A stretch of 64,000 nt of DNA from JBJHBP01 sp050485645 (lineage in GTDB: Bacteria; Pseudomonadota; Gammaproteobacteria; Steroidobacterales; Rariloculaceae): positions 129,041-193,040 of the forward strand of contig JBJHBT010000003.1 of the NCBI GenBank assembly GCA_050485645.1. Direction: 5' to 3'. Both the position numbers and the translations under genes were made by a program. Positions 26,672 to 35,776 of this stretch are shown one piece after another (positions within the stretch are counted from its first letter, which is position 1; each line of letters opens with the position of its first letter). Below the pieces are notes generated by a model. That model saw only the letters and a program-made list of their open reading frames with translations, ran no database searches and was not told the origin of the DNA.

Positions 26672-26681
26672 CCTGCACGCC

Positions 26682-26701
26682 AGGCACTGGCCAAAGTGCC
26701 T
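26682..26701. terminator. Hairpin between convergent genes
   Basis: AGGCACT at 26682-26688 and AGTGCCT at 26695-26701 form a perfect 7-bp stem with a 6-base loop between the coiled-coil gene and prc. No T-tract follows on either strand, so terminator function is uncertain. Confidence 0.4.
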
Positions 26702-28827
26702 CAGCGTGATTCGGCCGATTCAAGACCTGGGAACGTGGCTCCCGCCGTGCCGCTGAACAGGCGATGCTGTACCGGCGTCAGCTGTTCCAGTACTGCCATT
26801 TCCGCAACCAGTCGGGTCGCCTGATCCAGCAGGATTCTCTCGATGGTACTGGCGTCCATTTCCAGCTCCTCGAGCGTTTCCGCAGCTTCCAGACCCAGCG
26901 CGACCCGGCGGTCGTTCTCGCGCTGAAGCTGCATCTGCTCCTCACGCTCCAGCTCGGCGCGCCTGTCCTCGATGTTCAGCGAGATGGTGGTGCGGTTGCG
27001 CTGCGCCTCGATGGCTTCGACATTACGCAGCAGGTACTGGAATTCCGGATCGTCGGCGGTGCGCAGCCCATGCTGAACCGTCAGCGCCTCGATGGCGGTG
27101 TCCAGCGGGTCGCTGGCACGGAACCGTGTGGAATCGATCCGATCCCAGGGCAGGGCGGTGTCGCGCGCACTTTCGCCCACGGTGTCCGGGGATACGAGTG
27201 ACGGCAGCTCGATGTCGGGGATCACGCCGCGATGCTGGGTACTCTCTCCCGTTACGCGGTAGTACTTGCCCACCGTGAGCGTGAGCTGGCCGTTGTCCTG
27301 CGTACGCATGACCCGGTCAAGATTGAACAGGTTCTGCACCGAACCCTTGCCGAAGGTCTGCTGGCCGATCACGATGCCGCGGCGGTAGTCCTGAATGGCC
27401 GCGGCAAAGATTTCCGATGCGCTCGCGCTGTAGCGGTCCACCAGCACGGCCAGCGGGCCGCCGTAGAGGGGGCCGAATTCCGGGCCGTCGAGCACCTGTA
27501 CGCGGCCCTGCAGCTCGCGCAGCTGTACGACCGGGCCGCGGTCGATGAACAGCCCGCTGAGGTCGGTTGCCTCCGATAGATGGCCACCGCCGTTCTGACG
27601 CAGATCCATCACCAGCCCGTCGATGCCCTGTTCCTGGAGTTCCACGAGCAGGCGCGCCACATCGCGTGTAGTACTGCGATAGTCTTCGTCACCGCTCGTT
27701 CTGGCAGCGAAGTCCTGATAGAAGCTTGGCAGCTTGATTACGCCGATGCGGAAGGCCTCACCATCCAGCTCGACTTCCTTCAGTTCGCTCTTGGCAGCCT
27801 GTTCCTCGAGACGGACCTTGTCGCGAACCAGCTCGACGACGCGTTCGGGAGAACCCGGAGCGGCGCCGGCCGGCAGTACGCGCAGACGGATCATCGTGCC
27901 GCCCGGACCTCGGATCTTGCGCACGACGTCATCAAGACGCATGCCGATCACGTCCACGAACTCGCCATCCTCGCCGTCGGCCACCGCCATGATGCGGTCC
28001 TGCGGCCGCAGTGTGCCATCGATCTGAGCAGGGCCTCCGGCAATCAGATCGACGACGATGATGTAGTCGTCCTGCGTCTGCAGCGACGCGCCGATGCCGT
28101 CATAGGAGAGGCTCATGGAAATGCGGTATTCCTCGCTCTGGCGAGGCGACAGGTAGCTTGAGTGCGGATCGATGGTATGGGCAACGGCATTGAGGAACGT
28201 TTCAAATACGTCGTCGGCCGTCAGCTGGGCCACGCGGGTGTAGATTCGCTCGTAGCGCTCGGTCAGCGTTTCGGCAATCTGGTCCCACTCCTGTCCGGTA
28301 AGCAGCAGGCGCAGGCCGTCGCTCTTGACCCGTTGACGCCACACCTCGCGCATTTCCTCCTCGGTTACCGGCCATCCCAGCTCGGTACGGTCGAAGCGGA
28401 ATGATTCGTCAACTGTGTAATCGGGTTCTTCGGCAAGCAGCGAAATGGCGTACTCGACGCGCTCCCTGGTGCGTTCCCGAAACAGGTTGAAAATGTCGAA
28501 CACGGGCTCCAGCCGACCGTTGCGGGTACGTTCGTCGAGCTCGTATCGGTAGCGGCCGAACGAGTTGACGTCGCTGGCCAGGAAATAGACGCGATTGCCG
28601 TCGAGCGTATCGAGGTAGCGGTCCAGCACGGCGGACGACAGCGAGTTGTCGAGTCGCGGGCGGGAGTAGTGCAGCTGCTCTATCAGCTCGGCGACGTTGC
28701 GGCTGATCTGAGGGTGTCGTTCGCTCATCGTGAGCGGCGTCAGAGGCTCCAGCGCGGCCGAAGCCACGAGGCTGGTTGCCACCAGTATCAGCCAGCCGAC
28801 GCTCATCCGTTTGAGTATGCCCGTCAC
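26701..28827 (-). CDS. prc: Carboxy-terminal processing protease Prc (Tsp)
   Basis: Periplasmic tail-specific serine protease (708 aa, length of the long proteobacterial Prc). GTG 28827 has AGGAGG four bases upstream and opens a signal peptide (VTGILKRMSVGWLILVATSLVASA). A long N-terminal helical domain with FLNAVAHTIDPHSSYLSP precedes a PDZ domain (about 230-320). The catalytic pair is Ser in RYSASASEIFAAAI and Lys in QQTFGKGSVQ. A charged helical C-terminal region follows. It degrades proteins with nonpolar C-termini and cell-wall hydrolases such as MepS in E. coli. Confidence 0.95.
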   Translation of the reverse strand: MTGILKRMSVGWLILVATSLVASAALEPLTPLTMSERHPQISRNVAELIEQLHYSRPRLDNSLSSAVLDRYLDTLDGNRVYFLASDVNSFGRYRYELDERTRNGRLEPVFDIFNLFRERTRERVEYAISLLAEEPDYTVDESFRFDRTELGWPVTEEEMREVWRQRVKSDGLRLLLTGQEWDQIAETLTERYERIYTRVAQLTADDVFETFLNAVAHTIDPHSSYLSPRQSEEYRISMSLSYDGIGASLQTQDDYIIVVDLIAGGPAQIDGTLRPQDRIMAVADGEDGEFVDVIGMRLDDVVRKIRGPGGTMIRLRVLPAGAAPGSPERVVELVRDKVRLEEQAAKSELKEVELDGEAFRIGVIKLPSFYQDFAARTSGDEDYRSTTRDVARLLVELQEQGIDGLVMDLRQNGGGHLSEATDLSGLFIDRGPVVQLRELQGRVQVLDGPEFGPLYGGPLAVLVDRYSASASEIFAAAIQDYRRGIVIGQQTFGKGSVQNLFNLDRVMRTQDNGQLTLTVGKYYRVTGESTQHRGVIPDIELPSLVSPDTVGESARDTALPWDRIDSTRFRASDPLDTAIEALTVQHGLRTADDPEFQYLLRNVEAIEAQRNRTTISLNIEDRRAELEREEQMQLQRENDRRVALGLEAAETLEELEMDASTIERILLDQATRLVAEMAVLEQLTPVQHRLFSGTAGATFPGLESAESR

Positions 28828-28951
28828 GATCCCTCCTAGCTCCGTTGTGCCGCAGTCCAACGCCGCGGTCGACTCAAGTTTCCGACCGTTGGCTTGTTGA
28901 ATCAACCCTGTACCTTCAAAATTGGCCAGATTTCACCGGTTTGAGAGTTCA

Positions 28952-29236
28952 ATGAGGCCATTCCTCGTGCTGCTGGGCTTCGTGCTTGGCAGCAGCGCAT
29001 CGATATGCTTCGCACTTGGCGCCACATCGCTGATTTTCTTCGTGCTCAGAAACGACTATGAGCGCCTGCAGGGAGAAACCGCGCCGCTGCTGCTCAGCCT
29101 TGCCATCTTCAGTGCTTTGACAGCGGTGGCAGCTGTCAGTTTCTATGGAGAAATGAAGCAGACGGTCTGGCGCCATGCCGCGGCCGTTTTGCTGGCCGTC
29201 GCGTTGACGGGCGTGGGGTGGTACTACTGGCCGTGA
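28952..29236 (+). CDS. Small three-helix membrane protein
   Basis: 94 aa from ATG 28952 (MRPFLVLLGFVLGSSAS), with a weak GAGAG upstream; a longer start at 28922 adds ten polar residues. Three hydrophobic segments lie at about 3-30, 46-64 and 75-92. The protein ends WYYWP. I recognise no family. It is divergent from prc and faces the disordered-protein gene downstream. Confidence 0.65.
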   Translation: MRPFLVLLGFVLGSSASICFALGATSLIFFVLRNDYERLQGETAPLLLSLAIFSALTAVAAVSFYGEMKQTVWRHAAAVLLAVALTGVGWYYWP

Positions 29237-29286
29237 GCGGGCCTCGTGTCCGCCATGCCCGGCCCGGGCGGCCCGCGCCCCGGTGC

Positions 29287-29670
29287 TCAACGCGTTCGGT
29301 TCTTGCTGATGCGATCCCAGGAGGCGCTGCGGTCAAACGCCCCGGTGTTGTAAGGGTCGAAACCCGCCTGTTCGGACGTATCCAGAGTCAGTTCGGGGTC
29401 CTCCAGCAGGCGCAGGAGGTCATCGGTGTCGTGCTCGTCGAGCGCCGGATCTCCTCCTCGCGGAACGGGTCCGTCCGCCGGCTGAGGCTTGCGGCCGGCG
29501 GCCTTGCCCGGGGCCGTGGTGGAGCCGCCCCGGACAGGCGTCTGTCTGAGCCGGACAGGCGCAGGGGAGGGCCGCGCCGCGCCGGTCGCCGCGCTACGCT
29601 GTGGCGGGCGCGGCTTGACGGTTGCGGATTCGCTGTCCCATCCCAGCAGGCGTCGCAGACGCTTGATCAT
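29287..29670 (-). CDS. Hypothetical disordered protein with PYNTG motif
   Basis: 127 aa from ATG 29670 (MIKRLRRLLGW). A short basic amphipathic N-terminus is followed by a Pro/Ala/Arg-rich disordered middle. An acidic helix (DEHDTDDLLRLLEDPELTL) precedes the terminal motif GFDPYNTGAFDRSASWDRI, which I recall at the C-terminus of small uncharacterised proteobacterial proteins. The peptide SESATVK near residue 13 also appears in the protein at 30027-30971. Function unknown. Confidence 0.6.
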   Translation of the reverse strand: MIKRLRRLLGWDSESATVKPRPPQRSAATGAARPSPAPVRLRQTPVRGGSTTAPGKAAGRKPQPADGPVPRGGDPALDEHDTDDLLRLLEDPELTLDTSEQAGFDPYNTGAFDRSASWDRISKNRTR

Positions 29671-29736
29671 GTTTACATGCCCAGACAAACAGGGTTTGTG
29701 ACATAAGCCTATCAAATCCGCGGGACAACACACTGC

Positions 29737-30030
29737 TCAGTGGCCGGAATTGTGATTCAGGTCACGAGTGCGCCGCCCGCGGGCAACGGAAAGGCCCAGA
29801 CGTGCGATCTGGATGACCACATAGGGGCTCAGCACCAGCAGCCAGGCATGCGCCGCCCCGGTCGTCAGATCCACCCAGATCGCGTCCATCAGTCCCGTGA
29901 GGCCGCTGTCGGATTCGTAGGGACCGAGCAGTTGCTGTCCGACGGCGTAAATGGCCGGCGGCAGAAGAACCAGGCCGACCGCCAGCAGTGCCAGTGCGAT
30001 CAGGAGTTCACGTTTGAGTGTGGTGATCAT
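29737..30030 (-). CDS. Small two-helix membrane protein
   Basis: 97 aa with hydrophobic helices at about 8-32 and 57-80, joined by an acidic loop (YESDSGLTG). The C-terminus is basic and polar (ARGRRTRDLNHNSGH). Not assigned to a family. Its ATG overlaps the stop of the upstream gene by 4 bp, so the two are translationally coupled. Confidence 0.65.
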   Translation of the reverse strand: MITTLKRELLIALALLAVGLVLLPPAIYAVGQQLLGPYESDSGLTGLMDAIWVDLTTGAAHAWLLVLSPYVVIQIARLGLSVARGRRTRDLNHNSGH

Positions 30031-30971
30031 TCGTAGGTACCGTAATACTCGGAGAAGCGGCCGTTCTCATCCCGTCGTGCAGACAGGGATCGCCGCAGTC
30101 GTTCGATCTCGCGGGTGGCGCCGATCAGCGCTTCCTGCAGTTCGCGTGCGCGACCGGACTCGCGTTCGGCCACTGTCTGCGCCTCGGCCTCCCGGCGCGT
30201 CCGTTGCGCGACCTCCAGTTCCAACTCCCTGATACGCAGGCGGTTAGCTTCGGCCAGCTGTTCCATATCGTGCCACCACCGCCCACGGCAGGCGATGTAA
30301 TCGGTCAGCGCCGCGAGCTGGCTGGCCAGCGAGGGGTCCAGGGCCGGTTCCGGACGTGGCTCCGGCTCCGCCCCTGCTGCCGCTGCCGGTTCCGGTGCCC
30401 ATTCCGGTTCCGGACCGGGTTCGACTGCGGAAGCCACTGCCGTCACGCGCCGCGCTGCCGGCACCGGGGATGGATCGGATGCGCCGGTTGCGTCGCTCCG
30501 CGGTCTGTCGCCGACGCGCTGTCCGAGCAACTCACTGACCTGCGCTTCCAGCCTGCCGCGGTCCCGCTGTTCGTTGAGCAGTGCGTCGCGCACCCAGGCA
30601 GCCTGTTCCTTGACGCGATCAAGCTGGTCGATGGCTTCGCGGAGGCGGCATTCCTGTTCCTCGACACGCCGGTGCAGTTCATTTCCGGTCCTGTCCCCGA
30701 CGACAGTCCATGCGGCCGCGTCTGTGGTTGCGCCCGGGTCCGACGATGGCGCCTGCGGCGGGCGTCCGGCTTCCGGTGCGGGCCCCGGTTCCGATGCGGG
30801 CCCCGGATGCAGAATGTCGGTCAGAACGGGGAGGGATTCGGTGACATCCGTCAGCACCGGGATCGCATCCTGATCCGCAGGCTGCTTCACGGTTGCGGAT
30901 TCCGATAATGCCGGCAACTCCGACGTCGGATCGTCATCAGTATGGCTGGTGCCGCGCGAATTGGTTGCCAT
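30027..30971 (-). CDS. Coiled-coil protein with duplicated PVLTD motif
   Basis: 314 aa from ATG 30971. The disordered N-terminus carries IPVLTDVTESLPVLTDIL at about residues 37-54, a duplicated short motif. A first coiled coil (RRVEEQECRLREAIDQLDRV) and a long Pro/Glu/Ala stretch (PEPEWAPEPAAAAGAEPEP) come next. A second coiled coil follows (LRIRELELEVAQRTRREAEA and ARELQEALIGATREIERLRRSL). No membrane segment is present. It may act as an assembly scaffold with the coupled membrane protein downstream, but that is inference. Confidence 0.65.
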   Translation of the reverse strand: MATNSRGTSHTDDDPTSELPALSESATVKQPADQDAIPVLTDVTESLPVLTDILHPGPASEPGPAPEAGRPPQAPSSDPGATTDAAAWTVVGDRTGNELHRRVEEQECRLREAIDQLDRVKEQAAWVRDALLNEQRDRGRLEAQVSELLGQRVGDRPRSDATGASDPSPVPAARRVTAVASAVEPGPEPEWAPEPAAAAGAEPEPRPEPALDPSLASQLAALTDYIACRGRWWHDMEQLAEANRLRIRELELEVAQRTRREAEAQTVAERESGRARELQEALIGATREIERLRRSLSARRDENGRFSEYYGTYE

Positions 30972-31072
30972 GAGCGTGGGTACGGAAAGTCGGTGTCTGT
31001 TGTCGACAGGGATGGTAGCCCGCGCGTACCGATGAACCAAGTCGACGCGACCGTGGAACTGATCGGAATCAG

Positions 31073-32560
31073 TCAGTCTGCGGGCACGGTGCGATTACGT
31101 GCCCATTCGCGCAACGCGGCGACGCGTTCGCTCATCACAACCGACAGCGGTCGCGTTTTTCTGAATTCCGCGAGCAGATGCGATGTGCCGACGGTCTGCT
31201 GCATGGCGTGCGCCGCGTACAGGGCGGATACCACCCCCTGTTCCAGTTCCGCCCCCGAGAATCCGTCGGTGACGGTAGCCAACTGTGCCAGGTCGAAGCT
31301 GCCGGGCTCGAGAGATCTGCGCCGCAGATGGATCGCAAGGATGTCTGCCCGGTACTGCGGTGACGGAAGGTCGACGAAAAAAATCTCGTCGAAGCGACCC
31401 TTGCGCACCAGTTCAGGAGGCAGCTCGTTGACATTGTTGGCGGTGGCGACGACGAATACGTCCGAGCGCCGTTCCGCCAGCCAGGTCAGGAACGAGCCCA
31501 GCACACGACGCGATGTCCCGCCGTCGTTGTCACCGGTGCCCAGGCCCTTCTCGATTTCGTCCAGCCACAGGACGCAGGGCGACATGGTCTCGGCGGTGGC
31601 GAGCGTATTGCGCAGATTGCGCTCGGTCTCGCCGTGATACTTGTTGTACAGCGCGCCGACATCCAGTTTCAGCAGCGGTATGCGGAACAGGCCGGCGGCC
31701 GCTTTGGCGGCGAGGCTCTTGCCGCAGCCCTGTACGCCCGTCAGCAGAATACCTCGTGGCGCGTCCAGCCCCGCCGGCCGGTTGCCCGCGAACGCGTGGC
31801 GCCGCTGATGCAGCCACACCTTGACGTTGCGAAAGCCCGCGATATCACTGAACTCGGATGCATCGCACTCGAAGCTCAGTACCCCGCCACGGTCCAGCAG
31901 GGCGTACTTGGCCTGCATGACTGCCGGCAGGTCGTTGTCGGTGATGGCGCCGTCCTGGTACACGGCGTGGCGTGCCAGACGTTCGGCATCATTGTACGTC
32001 AGCCCGCCCAGGTTCCTGATGAGCAGCTCCCTGGCCGCGGGATCCACTTTGACGCTGCGCCCCGGATGGGCTGTGTCGTATGCCGCCACGATGCCGTCGA
32101 TCAATGTCGCGAGCTGGTCCGGTCCGGGCAGCCGCAGGCTGAACCGGGCGCTGAGGCTTTGCAGTTCTGTCGGCAGGTCGATGGCATGACTGAGCAGCAC
32201 CAGCGTGATGCGGGAGCGTGAGGCTGCGATGGCAATGTCCTTGAGCAGGCGGACATGTACCGGATCGCCGATATAGGGATGGAAGTCGAGCAGAACGTAG
32301 GTGCCGGGTTTCGCGACGGCGCGAATGTGCCGCAGCACGTCGCCGGGTTCGGCGACCAGACGTTGCGGTTCGAGCGCCAGGTCGAGGCGCTGCAGACCGT
32401 CGGTAATGCTCCAGCGGAACAGCGGACGATAGTCGTGCGCCGGCGATTCCACGGCCAGTCCGGTGATCATCTCCAGCATGCGGCTTTCGTCGGTGGTCTC
32501 GATGACCACCAGCGGCGCTCCGGATCTCAGTACCAGTTCAAGGTCGCGTCGGTCGGGCAT
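31073..32560 (-). CDS. AAA-family ATPase, Ycf46-like
   Basis: 495-aa protein with an N-terminal degenerate nucleotide-binding-like domain (residues 1-215, including YVLLDFHPYIGDP) and a C-terminal classical AAA module. Walker A is LTGVQGCGKSLAAKA and Walker B is VLWLDEIEKGLG. Sensor-1 is VVATANNVNELPPELVRKGRFDEIFFVDLP, with an arginine finger. The combination matches the Ycf46 group of cyanobacteria, chloroplasts and many bacteria. In cyanobacteria it has been tied to photosynthesis or carbon uptake; the role here is unknown. It precedes the PVLTD/coiled-coil gene on the same strand. Confidence 0.85.
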   Translation of the reverse strand: MPDRRDLELVLRSGAPLVVIETTDESRMLEMITGLAVESPAHDYRPLFRWSITDGLQRLDLALEPQRLVAEPGDVLRHIRAVAKPGTYVLLDFHPYIGDPVHVRLLKDIAIAASRSRITLVLLSHAIDLPTELQSLSARFSLRLPGPDQLATLIDGIVAAYDTAHPGRSVKVDPAARELLIRNLGGLTYNDAERLARHAVYQDGAITDNDLPAVMQAKYALLDRGGVLSFECDASEFSDIAGFRNVKVWLHQRRHAFAGNRPAGLDAPRGILLTGVQGCGKSLAAKAAAGLFRIPLLKLDVGALYNKYHGETERNLRNTLATAETMSPCVLWLDEIEKGLGTGDNDGGTSRRVLGSFLTWLAERRSDVFVVATANNVNELPPELVRKGRFDEIFFVDLPSPQYRADILAIHLRRRSLEPGSFDLAQLATVTDGFSGAELEQGVVSALYAAHAMQQTVGTSHLLAEFRKTRPLSVVMSERVAALREWARNRTVPAD

Positions 32561-32684
32561 ATGGTTACTGTCGACGCTCCGGCGCGGATGTGCACGGAGG
32601 CCGCGGGAATCGCGGATTCATTGTGGCGGTTGTGCTGGTGATGCCAGGGCGGTCGTCGGATCGGGCAGCCGATCGCGATGGCCG

Positions 32685-33401
32685 CTAGTTGAAGTCCAGA
32701 TCCTCCGGTCCCGCGCCATAACCACGTGGTGTGGTCAGGAACTCGCGCAGCTGGTCGGTCATGCCTCGGCACGCGTAGGCCTGAGGTCTGACGACAAACG
32801 GAAACGGAATCACGATGGCCGGCATGATGGATCGCCCCTTCACATCCGCGTGGATGGTGCCGGCATCACTCATATCGAGTATGTCCCAGACGGTGGCATC
32901 GTAGCGTGCGTCGTCCTCCCACCAGGAAAGGCCCATGCACATGGCGCCACCCATACCGGCGGCGCAGCTGATGCCGCCACCGCTGGCGACCCGATCGGTG
33001 GAGCCGTCCAGCCAGACGACGAAACGCACGCCGGTATCGCGCACCCGGGTCATGACTTCCGGACGCTGCAGGAGCTGGGCAAGTTCGCCCGTGCTCAACG
33101 GCGCCATGGAGGGCTCGAACCAGGGATAGAGGGTGTCCTCGAACCGCGTGGAACTGTAGACGTTCAGGCCATTGGAGCCCCGTGCCAGCGCCGAACTGAT
33201 GCACTGGATGAATTCCTGCTCGGCTTCGTGCGTGGCGTGGTGACGGCGCGCCAGGATGACCACCTGCTCGCCCTCGCCGATCACGGCGCTGCTGGTCTTG
33301 TAAGGTTCCATTCGGGAGGTGATGCCGCAGGCCGCCAGCATGGGCACCAGCGCGGTGATGAGGATCAGGATCCGGACATGGCTGCTGAGGGTGCGGCGCA
33401 T
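32685..33401 (-). CDS. Hypothetical lipoprotein
   Basis: 238 aa from ATG 33401. The signal peptide ends VPMLAACG (lipobox LAAC). The mature domain has one Cys cluster (CAAGMGGAMCMGLSWW) and ends DQLREFLTTPRGYGAGPEDLDFN. No family recognised. Start and previous stop lie together as TGAGATG, so it is co-translated with the lipoprotein upstream. The shared lipidation suggests both act at the same envelope site. Confidence 0.75.
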   Translation of the reverse strand: MRRTLSSHVRILILITALVPMLAACGITSRMEPYKTSSAVIGEGEQVVILARRHHATHEAEQEFIQCISSALARGSNGLNVYSSTRFEDTLYPWFEPSMAPLSTGELAQLLQRPEVMTRVRDTGVRFVVWLDGSTDRVASGGGISCAAGMGGAMCMGLSWWEDDARYDATVWDILDMSDAGTIHADVKGRSIMPAIVIPFPFVVRPQAYACRGMTDQLREFLTTPRGYGAGPEDLDFN

Positions 33402-33402
33402 C

Positions 33403-34068
33403 TCAGTTGGCCAGCTGAGCACCGACTGACAGGGTCGAATCATTCGTTCTCTCCACAACCCAGTCGCTCACCTGCGGCTGCTGGGTGAATCTCGTGATGA
33501 TCGCCGCGCCCGCATCGCGCATTGCGATCGTGGCTGCGCGGTTCAATGTCTGCTCACGGCCGCGGCTGATCGCGGCCTTGCCGTAGCCGCTGACGGGCCA
33601 TTCGATGATCAGCTCGCCGCTGCGGTCGTAAAGCTCGACGCTGTACTGTATCCAGACCTCGACGAATTCTTCGGCGCTGTCCCGTCCGAACGGAACCTCG
33701 AACTCGAACACATCGACCTTGGGCCGGATCACGCCATCCAGACCTCCCAGCGCCTGTGCGAACGAAGCTTCGGTGACACTGGTGGTTTCCGCGAACATCG
33801 TTTCGAAGATCGGCGTGAGGAACGCGACATTCGCGTCGCCCAGTCTGATGGTCCAGCTCGACTGCCGTGGCAGTTCCTCGAAATGCTCAAACTGCCGCAG
33901 TTCGTCGTCCAGTATCAGACCGACGCGCAGGGGCAGAGGTTCAACCAGTGGCGTGGGGAAGTCGGGGCTGACCGTCACGGACGACGAGCCGCAACCGGCA
34001 AGAAGCAGGCCGACGACCGCCATTGCCGATAGGCGGCGGCTGGAAGCGGCGTAGCGCGGAAGCGTCAT
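33403..34068 (-). CDS. Hypothetical lipoprotein
   Basis: 221-aa protein. Signal peptide ends VVGLLLAGCGSS (lipobox LAGC). The mature sequence reads as a mixed alpha/beta periplasmic domain, with PLVEPLPLRVGLILDDELRQFEH, a region like those of small outer-membrane-associated lipoproteins, and GYGKAAISRGREQTLNRAATIAMRDAGAAI near the end. Function unknown. First gene of a two-gene lipoprotein unit. Confidence 0.75.
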   Translation of the reverse strand: MTLPRYAASSRRLSAMAVVGLLLAGCGSSSVTVSPDFPTPLVEPLPLRVGLILDDELRQFEHFEELPRQSSWTIRLGDANVAFLTPIFETMFAETTSVTEASFAQALGGLDGVIRPKVDVFEFEVPFGRDSAEEFVEVWIQYSVELYDRSGELIIEWPVSGYGKAAISRGREQTLNRAATIAMRDAGAAIITRFTQQPQVSDWVVERTNDSTLSVGAQLAN

Positions 34069-34244
34069 CAGTGCATCCTGGCAGCTGAGATGTGTACTCC
34101 CGCAAACTTACCACCGAATCACCGCCATCAAAAGGGCCGCGTAGCGCCCCCGGCTGTTCCCGGGTGGACTGTGACGCGTACCCTGCCATTGTGGGCCTTT
34201 CAGACTGATACTTCGCGCATCGGCACAGACTGCGGAGGCAGGTG

Positions 34245-34895
34245 ATGCATAACAGATTGATTCTCTTGGCGGCCCTGCTACTGACCAGCGGCCTGGCGCA
34301 GGCTCAGAACCACTCGGTGGCGGCCAGGGCAGGCATGCTTGGCCTTGGGGCGGAATACGGGTATGCGATCAATGACCGTCTGGGCGTGCGATTCGGGCTC
34401 AACGGCGGGCGCGTCGGCTCGGAGCTGGATGATACGGACATTGAATACTCGTTCGATCTGAACTGGGACTCCGTGTCGGCATCGGTGGACTTCTATCCGA
34501 CGGCGCGGGCTTTTCGTGTGACGGGCGGCATCCTGCGCAACAGCAACCGCCTCGATCTGGTCGCGCGTCCGACACAGGACGTGACCATCGGCGACCAGAC
34601 CTATACCCCGGAACAGGTCGGCGAACTGCGGGGCCGCATCGGTTTTCAGCGCACCGCGCCGTTCCTCGGCGTCGGCTGGGATCGGTCCCGGCTCAATCAG
34701 CGTTTCGGAATGTCCTATGATCTGGGAGTTTTGCGTCAGGGCTCGCCTCGCGCCAGCCTGACCGCCTCCGGAGAACTGGCCGGCGATCCTGCCTTTGCCG
34801 GCGACCTCGAGGCGGAGCGGCGTGACGTGCAGGACAGCGTCGACGGATTCGAACTGATGCCCTACGTCACCATCGGTTTCGTTTTCAAATTCTGA
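34245..34895 (+). CDS. Outer-membrane beta-barrel protein
   Basis: 216 aa. ATG 34245 has GGAGGCAGG upstream. A Sec signal peptide (NRLILLAALLLTSGLAQAQ) is followed by alternating amphipathic strands such as HSVAARAGMLGLGAEYGYAI, LGVRFGLNGG and DSVSASVDFYPTARAFRVTGGI. The C-terminal strand YVTIGFVFKF ends in Phe, as required for BAM recognition. About eight strands are likely. The ligand or role is unknown. Confidence 0.8.
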   Translation: MHNRLILLAALLLTSGLAQAQNHSVAARAGMLGLGAEYGYAINDRLGVRFGLNGGRVGSELDDTDIEYSFDLNWDSVSASVDFYPTARAFRVTGGILRNSNRLDLVARPTQDVTIGDQTYTPEQVGELRGRIGFQRTAPFLGVGWDRSRLNQRFGMSYDLGVLRQGSPRASLTASGELAGDPAFAGDLEAERRDVQDSVDGFELMPYVTIGFVFKF

Positions 34896-34929
34896 CGGAC
34901 AGCTGACGGACAGGTCCGACACCTGCGGC

Positions 34930-34950
34930 CGGCGGGCGCTTCGCCCGCCG
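34930..34950. terminator. Strong GC hairpin after the beta-barrel gene
   Basis: A 21-base near-perfect inverted repeat (GGCGGGC, CGCTTCG loop region, GCCCGCC) lies 35 bp after the stop. There is no T-run, so it may stabilise the mRNA end or support Rho-dependent termination. Confidence 0.45.
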
Positions 34951-35035
34951 TGCTTCGGGCCGATGCAGCCAGGATGGTAGACTAGCGCGATTCAGCGTCG
35001 GCAACAGGCCGACCCCTTGTATCCGTGAGGGAGAC

Positions 35036-35776
35036 ATGATGAGCCGCTTTTCCGTTTCGAGATCCTGTTTACTGCTGCTGGCCGCCGGCTTCGTTGTTGC
35101 CGGCTGTTCGGACGGTGCCGGTCCGGCCCCGGCCGGCGATACGTCCGCCCAGGGAACGGCGGCCGGTACTTCCACGTCGGCTGCACAGGATTTCGATGGC
35201 GCCGTGTATGTCGTAGACATGGCCGAGTCGGAAATCTACTGGCGAATCTATCGCGCGGGCGCCGCTGCGCGCTTCGGCCACAACCATGTGATCTCGATCG
35301 AAGAGGCGGACGGTCGCGTCTATCGCGCCGATGCCATCGGCGATTCGCGCATGGAGCTTACGATACCCGTTGCCGCACTGGTGGTTGACGATCAGGACAT
35401 CCGCGACCGCTACGGCGATGATTTCGCTACGCCACCTTCGGCGGAAGACATCGCCGGTACGCATACCAACATGTTGAGCGAAAGCCTGCTCAACGGCGCA
35501 CGCCACCCCACGATTCGCCTGACCGGACGCGATCTGCGCGGGGCCGGCAGCGACATGCAGATGGATCTGGATATCGACATCGCCGGCAGTCAGGTCACCG
35601 TCACCGCGCCCGTGACGCTTACCGAGGACGGCCAGCGAATCACCGCCGAGGGCGAGTTCCGCCTCACCCATTCCGATCTCGGACTGACGCCGTTCAGCAT
35701 CATGATGGGCGCGATGAGAGTGGCCGACGAGATCGACTTCACCTACCGGATCGTCGCCGCGCGCAGTGCGCCGTAG
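35036..35776 (+). CDS. YceI-family lipoprotein
   Basis: 246 aa; two adjacent ATG codons (35036, 35039) follow GGGAG. Lipobox VAGC (Cys 24) is followed by a Ser/Thr/Ala linker. The lipocalin-like YceI domain follows from about residue 57: VYVVDMAESEIYWRI, ARFGHNHVISI, AGTHTNMLSESLLNGARHPTIRLTG and a C-terminal DEIDFTYRIVAAR. YceI proteins bind polyisoprenoids or amphiphiles. Its end overlaps the next gene by 11 bp. Confidence 0.88.
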   Translation: MMSRFSVSRSCLLLLAAGFVVAGCSDGAGPAPAGDTSAQGTAAGTSTSAAQDFDGAVYVVDMAESEIYWRIYRAGAAARFGHNHVISIEEADGRVYRADAIGDSRMELTIPVAALVVDDQDIRDRYGDDFATPPSAEDIAGTHTNMLSESLLNGARHPTIRLTGRDLRGAGSDMQMDLDIDIAGSQVTVTAPVTLTEDGQRITAEGEFRLTHSDLGLTPFSIMMGAMRVADEIDFTYRIVAARSAP

